Below are positions 8,452 to 16,159 of a stretch of DNA of 64,000 nt, in pieces. The first letter of the stretch is position 1; the number at the start of each line of letters is the position of its first letter. A program made the position numbers and the translations under genes. A model generated the notes under the pieces. That model saw only the letters and a program-made list of their open reading frames with translations. It did not search any database and was not told the origin of the DNA. The stretch covers positions 248,001 to 312,000 of the forward strand of contig JAFAZX010000068.1 in assembly GCA_019239425.1 (NCBI GenBank), in the 5' to 3' direction. The stretch is from Acidobacteriota bacterium. GTDB taxonomy: Bacteria; Acidobacteriota; Blastocatellia; Pyrinomonadales; Pyrinomonadaceae.

Positions 8452-10511
8452 ACAGAGACATGAAGGCACGTCTGAAACAATCTCGAATCTCAAATCTGAG
8501 ATTTCAAATCCTGAGGCTGTGTCTCTGTGTCTCCGTGTCTCTGTGTTTAATTCCACCGCGCACAGGCGCGCAGGATTCGAGAGAAGCGTTAGGGCCGAAG
8601 GACGCGCCCGGCGCCGCCGCCGCCTGGAAGAAGTCGCCGCACCCGCTCACGCGCCTGATGGCAGAGCGCAACTCGGCCCTGCGCGCGGAGCTGCGCGGCA
8701 AGCACCCGCGCGTCTACGTCACCGAAGAAGAGATAGACGCGCTGCGCACCCGCGCGCGCACGACGCACAGGGACATCTGGCGGCGCGCGCTTGAGAACGT
8801 GCGCGCTCTGAAGACGGAGCCGGCGCCCGCGCCCGCACAGGAGCGGCGCGCGCAGAACGAGGTCGGCATCGGGATCGCCGAGGCGGCGCTCGCCTACAAG
8901 ATCGAAGGTGATAAGAAGTACCTCGACGCCGCGCGCAAGTACATGGACGCCGCCGTCTCTTACGACGTGTGGGGCTACACCTACAACAAGCCGAACGTAG
9001 ACCTCGCCGCGGGGCACCTGCTCTACGGCCTGGGCTGGGGCTACGACCTGCTCTACAAAGACCTGACCCAGGCCGAGCGCACGCGCTACCGCGACAAGCT
9101 CGCGAAGCAGGCGCGGCTGCTCGCCGACTACTACAAGCCGAAGCCGGGGCGCACCTACTCCTATAGCCAGAACCACGTCTTCATCCCCATCGCGGGGTTG
9201 GGCGTCGCGGCCTACGCCCTGTATGACGAGGAGCGTGACGCGCCGGAGTGGGCCGAGCTGGCGCGCGCGATTTACGACCGCGTGCTCGAAACGTACTCGG
9301 CCGACGGCTACTACTACGAGGGCTTCGAGTACTGGGTCTTCTCGACGCCGTGGCTCGTCCACTACCTGGACGCGCACGCGCACGCCACCGGCGAAGACCT
9401 CTACGACCGCGCGGGCTTCCGCGAGATGCACGAGTACGTCGCGCACTCGATGCTGCCCTCGGGCCAGTACGTCTTCGACTTCGGAGACATCTTCGAGGGG
9501 CCGCTCACGCGCGCGGGTAAAGGCGAAGAGTACCCGCGCACGCACCCCGGCGGGCACTTCCACACGAACTACAATCTGCTCTACCGCCTCGCCTCGCGTT
9601 TCAAGAGCGGCGAGGCGCAGGGCGTCGCGCAGTGGCTCGAAGGCTTCGGGCAGGTCAACGCCGAGGACTTCTGGTCGCTCGTCTGGTACGACCCGAAGGT
9701 CGTGGCCGTCCCCATCGAGAGGCAGGCGCGCTGGCACCACTTCGAAGACCACGGCGTCGTCTACTGGCGGAGCGGCTGGGGCAGGGACGCGACGGCCTTC
9801 GCCTTCAAGTGCGGCCCGCCCGAAGGGCACGCGACGCTCGCGCGCCTGAAGGAGTTTCCCGACTGGCACCTCTCCTCGGGCCACGCGCACCCGGACGCCA
9901 ACAGCTTCATCATCTATGCGGGCGGGCGATACCTGACGGGCGACTCGGGCTACGCGGGCGTGCCCTTGACGGCGCACCATAACTCCTTGCTCGTAGACGG
10001 CCGCGGCCAGGCGAAGGAGGGCGAAGGCCACGACGCCTTCGACGGCGTGCCTTACGAACAGTTGAACCGCGTCCGCATCGTCGAGGCACAACTCGGCGAG
10101 CGGTCGGCCGTGATTCGCGGCGACGCGGCCGCCGCTTACGACCCCGCGCTCGGCCTCACGCGCTTCGAACGGCGCTTCGAGTTTGACGGCCGCGGCTTCG
10201 ACGTCACCGACGAGTTAGAGTCTTCCGTACCGCGCACCTTCACAGCGCTCGTCCACGCCGACGACGTGTTGAAGCGGGAGGGTGCCGGCCGCTTCTCGAT
10301 TGACGCCTCGGGCGCGAGACTCGATATTCTCATCGAAGCGCCTAAGGACGCGCGCGCGGTCGTCGAGGAGAACGTGCTGACGGCTCCCGGCCCGCCCGGC
10401 TCGGTCGATAAGGGCGAGCGGCAGGTGCGCGGCCGGCGGCTCGCCGTCTCGACGCCCACGCCGCAGACCCGCACGCGCTTCCGCATGCGCCTCTCCACCG
10501 GCGGCAATTAG
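8448..10511 (+). CDS. Heparinase II/III-family polysaccharide lyase, exported
   Basis: The protein has 687 residues from a GTG that overlaps the SDR stop; an ATG at 8460 is an alternative start. After a signal peptide (about residues 16-42, ending near TGAQ) comes an alpha/alpha-toroid region, then a beta-sandwich heparinase II/III-like domain. Candidate active-site residues are N242-H243 (QNHVF), a tyrosine cluster at 288-290 (GYYYEGF) and H479/H481 in HAHPDANSF, the family signature. An Asn-His-Tyr-His set fits the PL15/PL17-type lyases that cut uronic-acid polysaccharides such as alginate by beta-elimination. The substrate is inferred; other uronate glycans are possible. Oddly, the signal peptide is encoded by a copy of the intergenic tandem repeat (8481-8547). 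Confidence 0.85.
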   Translation: MNRDMKARLKQSRISNLRFQILRLCLCVSVSLCLIPPRTGAQDSREALGPKDAPGAAAAWKKSPHPLTRLMAERNSALRAELRGKHPRVYVTEEEIDALRTRARTTHRDIWRRALENVRALKTEPAPAPAQERRAQNEVGIGIAEAALAYKIEGDKKYLDAARKYMDAAVSYDVWGYTYNKPNVDLAAGHLLYGLGWGYDLLYKDLTQAERTRYRDKLAKQARLLADYYKPKPGRTYSYSQNHVFIPIAGLGVAAYALYDEERDAPEWAELARAIYDRVLETYSADGYYYEGFEYWVFSTPWLVHYLDAHAHATGEDLYDRAGFREMHEYVAHSMLPSGQYVFDFGDIFEGPLTRAGKGEEYPRTHPGGHFHTNYNLLYRLASRFKSGEAQGVAQWLEGFGQVNAEDFWSLVWYDPKVVAVPIERQARWHHFEDHGVVYWRSGWGRDATAFAFKCGPPEGHATLARLKEFPDWHLSSGHAHPDANSFIIYAGGRYLTGDSGYAGVPLTAHHNSLLVDGRGQAKEGEGHDAFDGVPYEQLNRVRIVEAQLGERSAVIRGDAAAAYDPALGLTRFERRFEFDGRGFDVTDELESSVPRTFTALVHADDVLKREGAGRFSIDASGARLDILIEAPKDARAVVEENVLTAPGPPGSVDKGERQVRGRRLAVSTPTPQTRTRFRMRLSTGGN
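8481..8547 (+). repeat. Tandem-repeat arm embedded in a signal-peptide coding region
   Basis: The stretch contains heptamer-like AAATCTC/GAGATTT units in an imperfect inverted arrangement. It is followed by GTGTCTCT octamers that match the right arms of the intergenic elements at 35158, 44849 and 60457. It is translated as ISNLRFQILRLCLCVSVSLC, the hydrophobic core of the lyase signal peptide. Confidence 0.7.
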
Positions 10512-10612
10512 AGACCGCCTTCCGATCTCAAATCCCAACCTCACGGCCTGCCTGCCCCCGCATACAGCAATGTTGTAGGTCGGGTTAAGTTTTAAGATTT
10601 CAAAAATTAAGC

Positions 10613-10640
10613 TTGACAGGCGCGGCGGGGCGAGTATGAT
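10613..10640 (+). promoter_or_regulatory. Sigma-70-type promoter of the PD40 protein gene
   Basis: A consensus -35 (TTGACA, 10613-10618) and a near-consensus -10 (TATGAT, 10635-10640) are separated by 16 bases. They are preceded by an AT-rich tract (10585-10612) that is unusual for this GC-rich window. The start codon is 50 bases further on, behind GAAAGGAG. It is the best housekeeping promoter I can see in the window. Confidence 0.75.
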
Positions 10641-10690
10641 GCGAACCCAACGTCGAGTCTCTGTTCACGGTCTCGAAAGGAGTTTGAGCG

Positions 10691-11788
10691 ATGTCGCAGG
10701 AACGTAGCGCGAGAGTCTGTGCGGCTGTTCTCGCCCGCGCGTCGAGGTCTTTGCTGTTGGCGCTGGCGCTCGTCTGCGCGCCGGCGCTGAGCGTGGCTGT
10801 CGGTCGGGACGCCGGGGCGGCTCTCGCGTTCACGGGCGGCGTTATCGCCTTTGAGCGTGGCGGTGAAATCTACGTCGTCGACACCTCCGGCGGGGCGCCG
10901 ACAAAGATCGTCGAGGCCGTAGGCGACATCTTCAACATGCAGCCCGCGCTCTCGCCCGACGGCTCGCGTGTCGCGTTCAGCAGCAGGCGCGAAGGGAAGT
11001 TCAGCCTCTACGTCGTCGACGTCGACGGCAGCGGTCTGCGGCGCGTGACCGACGGCCCCGGCGACGACAGCGAACCCGCCTGGTCGCCCGACGGCTCACG
11101 CCTCGCCTTCGTGCGCGGCTTCGACGCGACCGGCAGCGGCATCGTCGTCCTGACGTGCGTCGCGCCGGGCAACATCCTGACGGTCGCCGTCGATGGCGGC
11201 CTCGGGGCCGAAGCTTCGGACGTGCCCGCAGAGAGGAACCTGACGCACGGCGCGGGCGGGACAGACCCCTCTTGGTCGCCCGACGGCACGCGCATCGCCT
11301 TCGCCAGCGACCGTGAGGGCAGCTACGACATCTACACGATGTCCGCGGCCGACGGCCACGACGTGCGCCGACTCACCTCTAACGACTCGGCGGAGGCAGA
11401 CCCCGTCTGGTCGCCCGACGGCTCGCGGATAGCTTACACGGGCAACCTCATCGAAAACCGCACGATGCAGTGCGGTAACATGCCCATCGTCGGCGACGGC
11501 GAGGGCGGCGGCGAGCTCATGAGAAACGCCGGCCCTTACCTCTACAGGATGAAGGCCGACGGGAGCGAGCCGAAGAGCCTGACAGAGTCTTCGGTTTTCG
11601 GGGTCGAGCCCGCGTGGTCGCCCGACGGCTCGCAGATAGTCTTCGCCGGACGGGCTAAGGGCGATGCCGTTAACCACATCTACCTGACATCCTGGGATGG
11701 CACCGGCCCCTTGATTCAGTTAACCTCCGACGCGTTGCAGGACTCTTCGCCGTCCTGCGCGACTGCGAAAGACTACCAGACGAATTGA
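10691..11788 (+). CDS. Secreted PD40/TolB-like beta-propeller protein
   Basis: This 365-residue protein has a signal peptide (hydrophobic LLLALALVCAPALSVAV). It is followed by five or so WD40-like PD40 repeats, recognisable by recurrent PAWSPDGSRLAF-type strings at roughly 40-60-residue intervals. Such propellers resemble the C-terminal half of TolB and usually mediate protein-protein contacts in the periplasm or outside the cell. The start has GAAAGGAG 7 bases upstream and a strong promoter before it. Its stop codon overlaps the start of the following TPR/Fis-like gene, so the two are probably translated together. No enzymatic residues are recognisable. Confidence 0.85.
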   Translation: MSQERSARVCAAVLARASRSLLLALALVCAPALSVAVGRDAGAALAFTGGVIAFERGGEIYVVDTSGGAPTKIVEAVGDIFNMQPALSPDGSRVAFSSRREGKFSLYVVDVDGSGLRRVTDGPGDDSEPAWSPDGSRLAFVRGFDATGSGIVVLTCVAPGNILTVAVDGGLGAEASDVPAERNLTHGAGGTDPSWSPDGTRIAFASDREGSYDIYTMSAADGHDVRRLTSNDSAEADPVWSPDGSRIAYTGNLIENRTMQCGNMPIVGDGEGGGELMRNAGPYLYRMKADGSEPKSLTESSVFGVEPAWSPDGSQIVFAGRAKGDAVNHIYLTSWDGTGPLIQLTSDALQDSSPSCATAKDYQTN

Positions 11789-13560
11789 ACCGAGTGCGCA
11801 CAGAGATTCTGAACGAGCTGGCCGCCGAGGCTTCGCTGACCGCGGGCGAGCGGGTACTTCTCCGCTGCCGGCTGGCGCGGAGGCTGGAAGGAGCGGGCGC
11901 GTACGAGGAGGCGCGCGAGTTGCTCCGCCCCTTCTGGCCGCGCTTCGGCGAGCGCCCCGCGGTCGAGGGCTTAGACGAAGAGGCCGCGGCCGAGCTGCTT
12001 CTGCGCGCGGGCGTCCTGACGAACTGGATCGGCTACGACGGTCGGCTCGAACGCGCGCACGAGGCCGCGAAAGACCTCATGAGCGAAGGGCTCGCGCTCT
12101 TCGAGCGGCTCGGCCTCGTCGAGCGCGCCGCGGAGGCGCAGGCCGAGCTGGGGCACTGCTACTGGCGCGAGGGCGCGGTGGACGAGGCGCGCGTGCTGCT
12201 GGGCGAGGCGCTGGCGCGCCCGGGCGTCGGCGGCGAGGTGAGGGCTTTGGCGCTGCTGCGCCTCGCGGTCGTCGAAGACTCGGCCACGCGTTACAGCGAG
12301 GGCTACCGGATTCTGAAGGAGAACGCGGCGCTCTTCGAGTCGCTCGACAACCACACCCTGCGCGGCTCGTTCCACAACGAGCTGGCGACCGTCTACTACC
12401 ACCTCGGCTCGTCGGAGAGCCGCGAAGACTTTCTCGACCGCGCGCTCGTCGAGTACGCGGCCGCGAGCTTTCATCTCGAACAGGCGGGGCACGCGCGCTA
12501 CCAGGCGCACGTCGAGAACAACCTCGGCCTCTTCTTCCACATCCTCGGACGGAACGAAGAGGCGCACGAACACCTCGACCGCGCCCGCGCGCTCTTCCTA
12601 AACTTAGGCGACCGCGTCTACGCCGCGCAGGTGGACGAGACGCGCGCGCGCGTCCTGCTCGCGCAGCGGCGCGCCGCGGAGGCCGAGCGCCTCGTGCGCG
12701 TCGCGGCCGAGGTCTTCGAGGGCGCGGGCGAGCACGCGCTGCTCGCCGAAGGCTTGACCACGCGGGGCCGCGCGCTCGCGCGTCTGGAAAGGTTCGAGGA
12801 GGCGCGCGCGGACTTCGTGCGCGCGGCGGAGGTAGCGGAGCTGGCCGGGAACGCGGAGGCGGCGGGGCTTGCCTCGCTCACGCTGGTCGAAGAGCTCGCG
12901 CCGCTGCTCGGCGCGGACGGGCTGCGCGCGGGCTACCTGCGCGCGGACGAGCGGCTCGCGCGCACGCAAGACCCGGAAGTGTCACGGCGTCTGCGCCGCG
13001 CGGCCCGCCGCGTACTCGAAGCGCAGCCGCGCGCGGAAGAGGGTGTCTTCTATACGGAAGCATCGACGGATGAGGAGCGCGTGCGTGGGGCGGTCGAGGG
13101 TTTTATCGGAGAGGCCTTGAGAAGGCACGGGCGGCGCGTGGAGTTCACGGCGGAGGCGGTCGAGGCGATGTGCCGCATGTTTCTCGAAGACGGTTTGCGT
13201 GCGCTTCAAGGCATCATCGAAGAGACGGTCGCGTCGGCCCCGACAGGAACCGTCGTCACGCCTGACGCCGTCGAAGTCGTCGCGCTCAGGCGCGCGGCCC
13301 CGCGCGGCAACTTCGCGGAACCCTGGAACGGCTTCTCGCTCAAAGAGGAACTGCGCCAGCCCGAGAAGAGATTCATCGAGCTGGCGCTCAAGGCCGCCGA
13401 AGGCAAAATCTCAGTCGCGGCGCGCCTGCTCGGCCTCAACCACAACGAGATTCTGACCTCCATCATCAAGAGCCGCTACCCAGAGCTGCTCGCCGCGCGC
13501 AAGCCTCCCATCCCGCGCCGCCGCAGCATCATCCGCAAGCCCCAGCCGCCTAAGCGCTAA
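11785..13560 (+). CDS. TPR-repeat protein with Fis-like C-terminal helix-turn-helix
   Basis: The protein has 591 residues and is cytoplasmic (no signal peptide). The start is a TTG inside the previous gene's last codons, with a GTG at 11794 as an alternative. Residues about 30-380 are alpha-helical tetratricopeptide-type repeats (for example HVENNLGLFFHILGRNEEAHEHLDRARALF). The C-terminal 70 residues (EKRFIELALKAAEGKISVAARLLGL, then NHNEILTSIIKSR) resemble the Fis-type DNA-binding helix-turn-helix of NtrC-family regulators, in which A-A-R-L-L-G-L is the turn. A basic proline-rich tail ends the protein. It may be a TPR-sensing transcription factor. No ATPase or sigma-54-contact domain is present. 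Function is inferred. Confidence 0.8.
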   Translation: MNRVRTEILNELAAEASLTAGERVLLRCRLARRLEGAGAYEEARELLRPFWPRFGERPAVEGLDEEAAAELLLRAGVLTNWIGYDGRLERAHEAAKDLMSEGLALFERLGLVERAAEAQAELGHCYWREGAVDEARVLLGEALARPGVGGEVRALALLRLAVVEDSATRYSEGYRILKENAALFESLDNHTLRGSFHNELATVYYHLGSSESREDFLDRALVEYAAASFHLEQAGHARYQAHVENNLGLFFHILGRNEEAHEHLDRARALFLNLGDRVYAAQVDETRARVLLAQRRAAEAERLVRVAAEVFEGAGEHALLAEGLTTRGRALARLERFEEARADFVRAAEVAELAGNAEAAGLASLTLVEELAPLLGADGLRAGYLRADERLARTQDPEVSRRLRRAARRVLEAQPRAEEGVFYTEASTDEERVRGAVEGFIGEALRRHGRRVEFTAEAVEAMCRMFLEDGLRALQGIIEETVASAPTGTVVTPDAVEVVALRRAAPRGNFAEPWNGFSLKEELRQPEKRFIELALKAAEGKISVAARLLGLNHNEILTSIIKSRYPELLAARKPPIPRRRSIIRKPQPPKR

Positions 13561-13586
13561 GGCTTATCACAGTTTTCCTACGGGTG

Positions 13587-13829
13587 TTACTGACCCGCCT
13601 TGCTCGTCGTGGCGCGGAAGGCCGTGCGGCCGGAGGGCTGCACTTCGAGGCGGAAGCGGAGGACGCTCGCGCCGTCGCCGATGCGTATGTCCGCGTCGGT
13701 CAGGTCGAGCGACGGCGCGGCCTCGTCCTCGCGCGCGCCCTTGAAGATCAGTAACGCGCCGAGCGCGGCGAGCAGCAGTGCGAAGACCGTGAGCGCGATC
13801 TGGAGAGCGTGGGAGTCGGGCGTCATCAT
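13587..13829 (-). CDS. Small single-pass membrane protein of unknown function
   Basis: This is an 80-residue product if the ATG pair at 13829/13826 is used; AGAAGAAG lies just upstream. A TTG at 13865 gives a longer version with poorly spaced GGAGG. One transmembrane segment (ALQIALTVFALLLAALGALLIF) is followed by a polar domain rich in charged residues (ADIRIGDGASVLRFRLEVQPSGRTAF). I recognise no family. It lies downstream of the beta-helix protein gene on the same strand, after a long GC hairpin. Confidence 0.65.
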   Translation of the reverse strand: MMTPDSHALQIALTVFALLLAALGALLIFKGAREDEAAPSLDLTDADIRIGDGASVLRFRLEVQPSGRTAFRATTSKAGQ

Positions 13830-13872
13830 CTTCTTCTCACTCGGTCGAAAGTCTTCGGGGCGCAATCCTCCG

Positions 13873-13917
13873 GGGGCCGCCCGCGCCTCCGGGATTAGCG
13901 AAGGCGCGGGCGGCCCC
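13873..13917 (-). terminator. GC-rich hairpin downstream of the beta-helix gene
   Basis: Two perfectly complementary 15-base arms (13873-13887, 13903-13917) enclose a 15-base loop between the beta-helix gene (stop at 13942) and the small membrane gene. There is no T tract, so it may be an mRNA-stabilising or partial terminator structure rather than a classical terminator. Confidence 0.5.
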
Positions 13918-13941
13918 GATGCGGCCGCGGAGCTTCGGTGG

Positions 13942-14889
13942 TTACTGGACGTTGATGGGGGTCAGCGACGCGAAGTTCTCGCCGCTCGTGTTGCCGGCGA
14001 TCTCGTTGTTCTTGTAGGTGGCGATGGTGCCGCCGGTGAAGTTGAGCGCGTTGGCGTTGCCCATGATGTGGGTTCGGGACAGTCGGACGGCCTGGTTGGT
14101 GTTCGACTGGACGGCGATGGAGTTGTAGTCGAGCTTCGAGTCGACCACGTCGATGATCGCGCCGCCGACGACGGCCGAGTCGGCGAGCACGGCCGTGCTC
14201 GAAGCGCTGGCGTTGATGAGCGTGATGACGGAGTTGCTCACACGGACTTGAGCGCGGTTGTTAACGCGGACGCCGTGGCCGCACTGCGAGATGTTCACGT
14301 TGTCGAGCCCGATGGCGTGCGCCAGCGTGTTCGAGCCGCCGGCGAGGACGCCGGAGCCGCCGCACTCAGAGATGACGAGGTTCCGCGCGTTGAGCCGGCC
14401 GGCCGCCGCGCCCGTGAAGGCCAACTCCACGCCGTCGCCGGTGAAGCCGAAGATGCGTACGTTCTCGACGTGCAGGGACGTGCCGGAGAGGAAGCGGATG
14501 CCGTCGGTGCCGGTGCCGTTCCCGTTAATCGAGATGTTGCGGAGGCGGACGACGCCGCCCGCGCCGGGGTTGACGATGATGGCGCCCGAGACGCCGCTGG
14601 CAAGGATCGAGGCCCAGCCCGCGCCCGAGCCGCCGTCGATGGTGATGGACTTGCCGATGGTGATGGTGCCGTAGCCGGCGGGGTCGAGCACGCTGATCTC
14701 GCCGCCGGTGGCGGTCTTGGAGTAGGCCCCGGCGAAGGTCTTACAGGGGGCGGTGCGGCTGCAAGGGTTATCGTCGGCGCCGACGCCCGAGACCCAAGTG
14801 CGCGTCGCCTGCGCGTTGGCGGCCGAGGCGAAGACCGAGATGACGATGGCGAGGGTCAGAGCCTTGACGGTGGCGGAAAAGATTCTCAT
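13942..14889 (-). CDS. Secreted right-handed parallel beta-helix protein
   Basis: This is a 315-residue protein. The start at 14889 is chosen because a GGAG site lies 9 bases upstream; the longer frame lacks support. A signal peptide (MRIFSATVKALTLAIVISVF, cleaved near ANAQA) precedes a segment TWVSGVGADDNPCSRTAPCKTFAGA that is common to a family of acidobacterial secreted proteins. Repeated short turns (GITIGKSITIDGG-like, VRLRNISINGNG, LHVENVRIFGFTGDGVEL) follow, typical of pectate-lyase-like beta-helices. The family includes polysaccharide lyases and surface adhesins. No catalytic residues can be assigned, so the role is open. The protein belongs to a run of three minus-strand genes. Confidence 0.8.
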   Translation of the reverse strand: MRIFSATVKALTLAIVISVFASAANAQATRTWVSGVGADDNPCSRTAPCKTFAGAYSKTATGGEISVLDPAGYGTITIGKSITIDGGSGAGWASILASGVSGAIIVNPGAGGVVRLRNISINGNGTGTDGIRFLSGTSLHVENVRIFGFTGDGVELAFTGAAAGRLNARNLVISECGGSGVLAGGSNTLAHAIGLDNVNISQCGHGVRVNNRAQVRVSNSVITLINASASSTAVLADSAVVGGAIIDVVDSKLDYNSIAVQSNTNQAVRLSRTHIMGNANALNFTGGTIATYKNNEIAGNTSGENFASLTPINVQ

Positions 14890-14967
14890 TGTAGTCTCCT
14901 TCAAATAAGTCGGTTCATTGTTGGTCGGGCAACGTCTGCGAAACGTCACGCAAGGTTCCGTCGGGCG

Positions 14968-15603
14968 CTAGGGGCGGACGAAGATGTCGCCCGTGCCCGT
15001 CGTGTTGACGACGAACTCGTAGGAGGCGAGGGGGAAGGTGCGGACGCCTATCGAGTCGTCGAGGGGCATCCGGACGCCCTGGTCGTCGCGCCGCTCGGAG
15101 TCCGACGCCGTCCAGGTCATCCCGACGCCGGGGTCTTCGCGCAGTTCCGCGTCCGAGGGCGTCCAGTCCTTCTTCAAGTCCGCGTAGACGCCCCACGTCA
15201 GGCGGTCTGGGACGCGCGTGTTGTCGCCGTTGTCCTCGACCGTGAGCAGCACGCGGCGGCCGATGAGGCCGGTGATGCTCGAGTCGCGCACCGTCCCGCT
15301 GATGACGGCCGTGTTGTCCGTAACCTGCATGTCGTCGAACACCGCACGGAAGTAGAAGCCGGGGTAGGTCGTTTCGGGGTCGCCGACGCCGTCCACGTCC
15401 TGGTCGGTGACGGGCGCGTCGTCGCTGAAGAACATGCTGCCGGCGGCGGCGCCGCCCGTCTGCGCGCTGGCGTCGAACTCGACGTACTTCGTCCGCCCGT
15501 CCTCCAGCGTGAATTGGTAGCTGCCGCCCGCCGTCTGCGCGGCGGCAGCGCCGCAGGCTAAGCAGAGTAGCGCGAGGGTTGAGATAAATCGTCTGGTCTT
15601 CAT
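14968..15603 (-). CDS. Secreted protein of unknown function with periodic Asp-rich region
   Basis: The product has 211 residues. The start at 15603 has AAGGAG 9 bases upstream. A clear signal peptide (MKTRRFISTLALLCLACGAAAAQ) is followed by a beta-rich domain (GGSYQFTLEDGRTKYVEFDASAQTGG) and an acidic stretch (DDAPVTDQDVDGVGDPE) of a kind that could bind calcium. Near the C-terminus a 20-residue segment is duplicated imperfectly (DWTPSDAELREDPGVG and TWTASDSERRDDQGVR). I do not recognise the family. Three 11-base direct repeats lie about 115 bases upstream and could be a regulator site for this gene. Confidence 0.75.
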   Translation of the reverse strand: MKTRRFISTLALLCLACGAAAAQTAGGSYQFTLEDGRTKYVEFDASAQTGGAAAGSMFFSDDAPVTDQDVDGVGDPETTYPGFYFRAVFDDMQVTDNTAVISGTVRDSSITGLIGRRVLLTVEDNGDNTRVPDRLTWGVYADLKKDWTPSDAELREDPGVGMTWTASDSERRDDQGVRMPLDDSIGVRTFPLASYEFVVNTTGTGDIFVRP

Positions 15604-16159
15604 CCGAAGAAACTCCTTCATTCTCAAACCGAGTCTTCGCACAAACGGAGGGGCGTGGGTTTCACCTTGGAGCCGCGCCGTCCACCGATGCCGCACTGTA
15701 CGAAAGTTCCCGCCGGAGGTCGTGAGGGTTTGGTGAAGGTTTGGTAAGGGTTCGGTAAGGGAGCCGGGAGGAAAGCAAAAGGCGGCGTGAACCTGACACT
15801 TAACGCGGATTAGTGGCCGAAAATGCCATTAATGGACTTGCCCGTCGAAGAGGATGGCGAACTGATTCATCGCGCCGCTCCGGTTCCGGAAGAGACTCCG
15901 ATAAGTCTTGACTTCCATCTGAAAGCAGAGCATCGTAGCGGCCATCAGAGGGTCTCCAACAGGTTTTGCACCATTACTAAAGTCCGGCGCTCTACTCGCT
16001 TAGCTCAACCCGGACTCGCGTTTACTCACCGGCCGCTTCAAAAATATGTAGCCCCACCCATCCGAAAATGGGTGGTCGCCCCGACACCATCTTCACCGCG
16101 TAGTGCCACACTGCGGGCGCTTCAACCTGTTCGCCTCGGACGTGAAGGAGACGCCGCTC
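15604..16159. other. Long intergenic region between divergent secreted-protein genes
   Basis: This is about 560 bases without a credible gene; the plus-strand frame crossing it has no family features or ribosome-binding site. It contains the 11-base direct repeats at 15717-15760. It also contains a hairpin at 16054-16075 (8-base arms CCACCCAT/ATGGGTGG with a 6-base loop) and an AT-richer tract near 15940-16050. A GAAGGAGA ribosome-binding site for the phosphoesterase lies at its right end. Promoters for both flanking genes should lie here. Confidence 0.6.
15717..15760 (-). promoter_or_regulatory. Tandem 11-base direct repeats, putative activator site
   Basis: Three consecutive 11-base units occupy 15728-15738, 15739-15749 and 15750-15760 (minus-strand consensus CCTTACCAAAC). 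A weaker fourth copy lies at 15717-15727. Direct repeats at one helical turn are the known binding pattern of OmpR-type winged-helix activators such as the SARP family. A protein with that DNA-binding domain is encoded at 21570-24734. Confidence 0.5.

Noticed and set aside
6334..8556. 740-codon minus-strand frame across the transporter and SDR
   Set aside because: Shadow frame; its N-terminus is encoded by the octamer repeat and the rest has charged low-complexity composition.
8589..10091. 500-codon minus-strand frame opposite the lyase
   Set aside because: Antisense to a well-supported lyase with conserved active-site residues; low-complexity Val/Arg/Glu-rich product.
13600..15561. 653-codon open frame on the plus strand
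   Set aside because: It is antisense to three minus-strand genes with clear signal peptides, and its composition is Gly/Val/Arg/Asp-biased without motifs.
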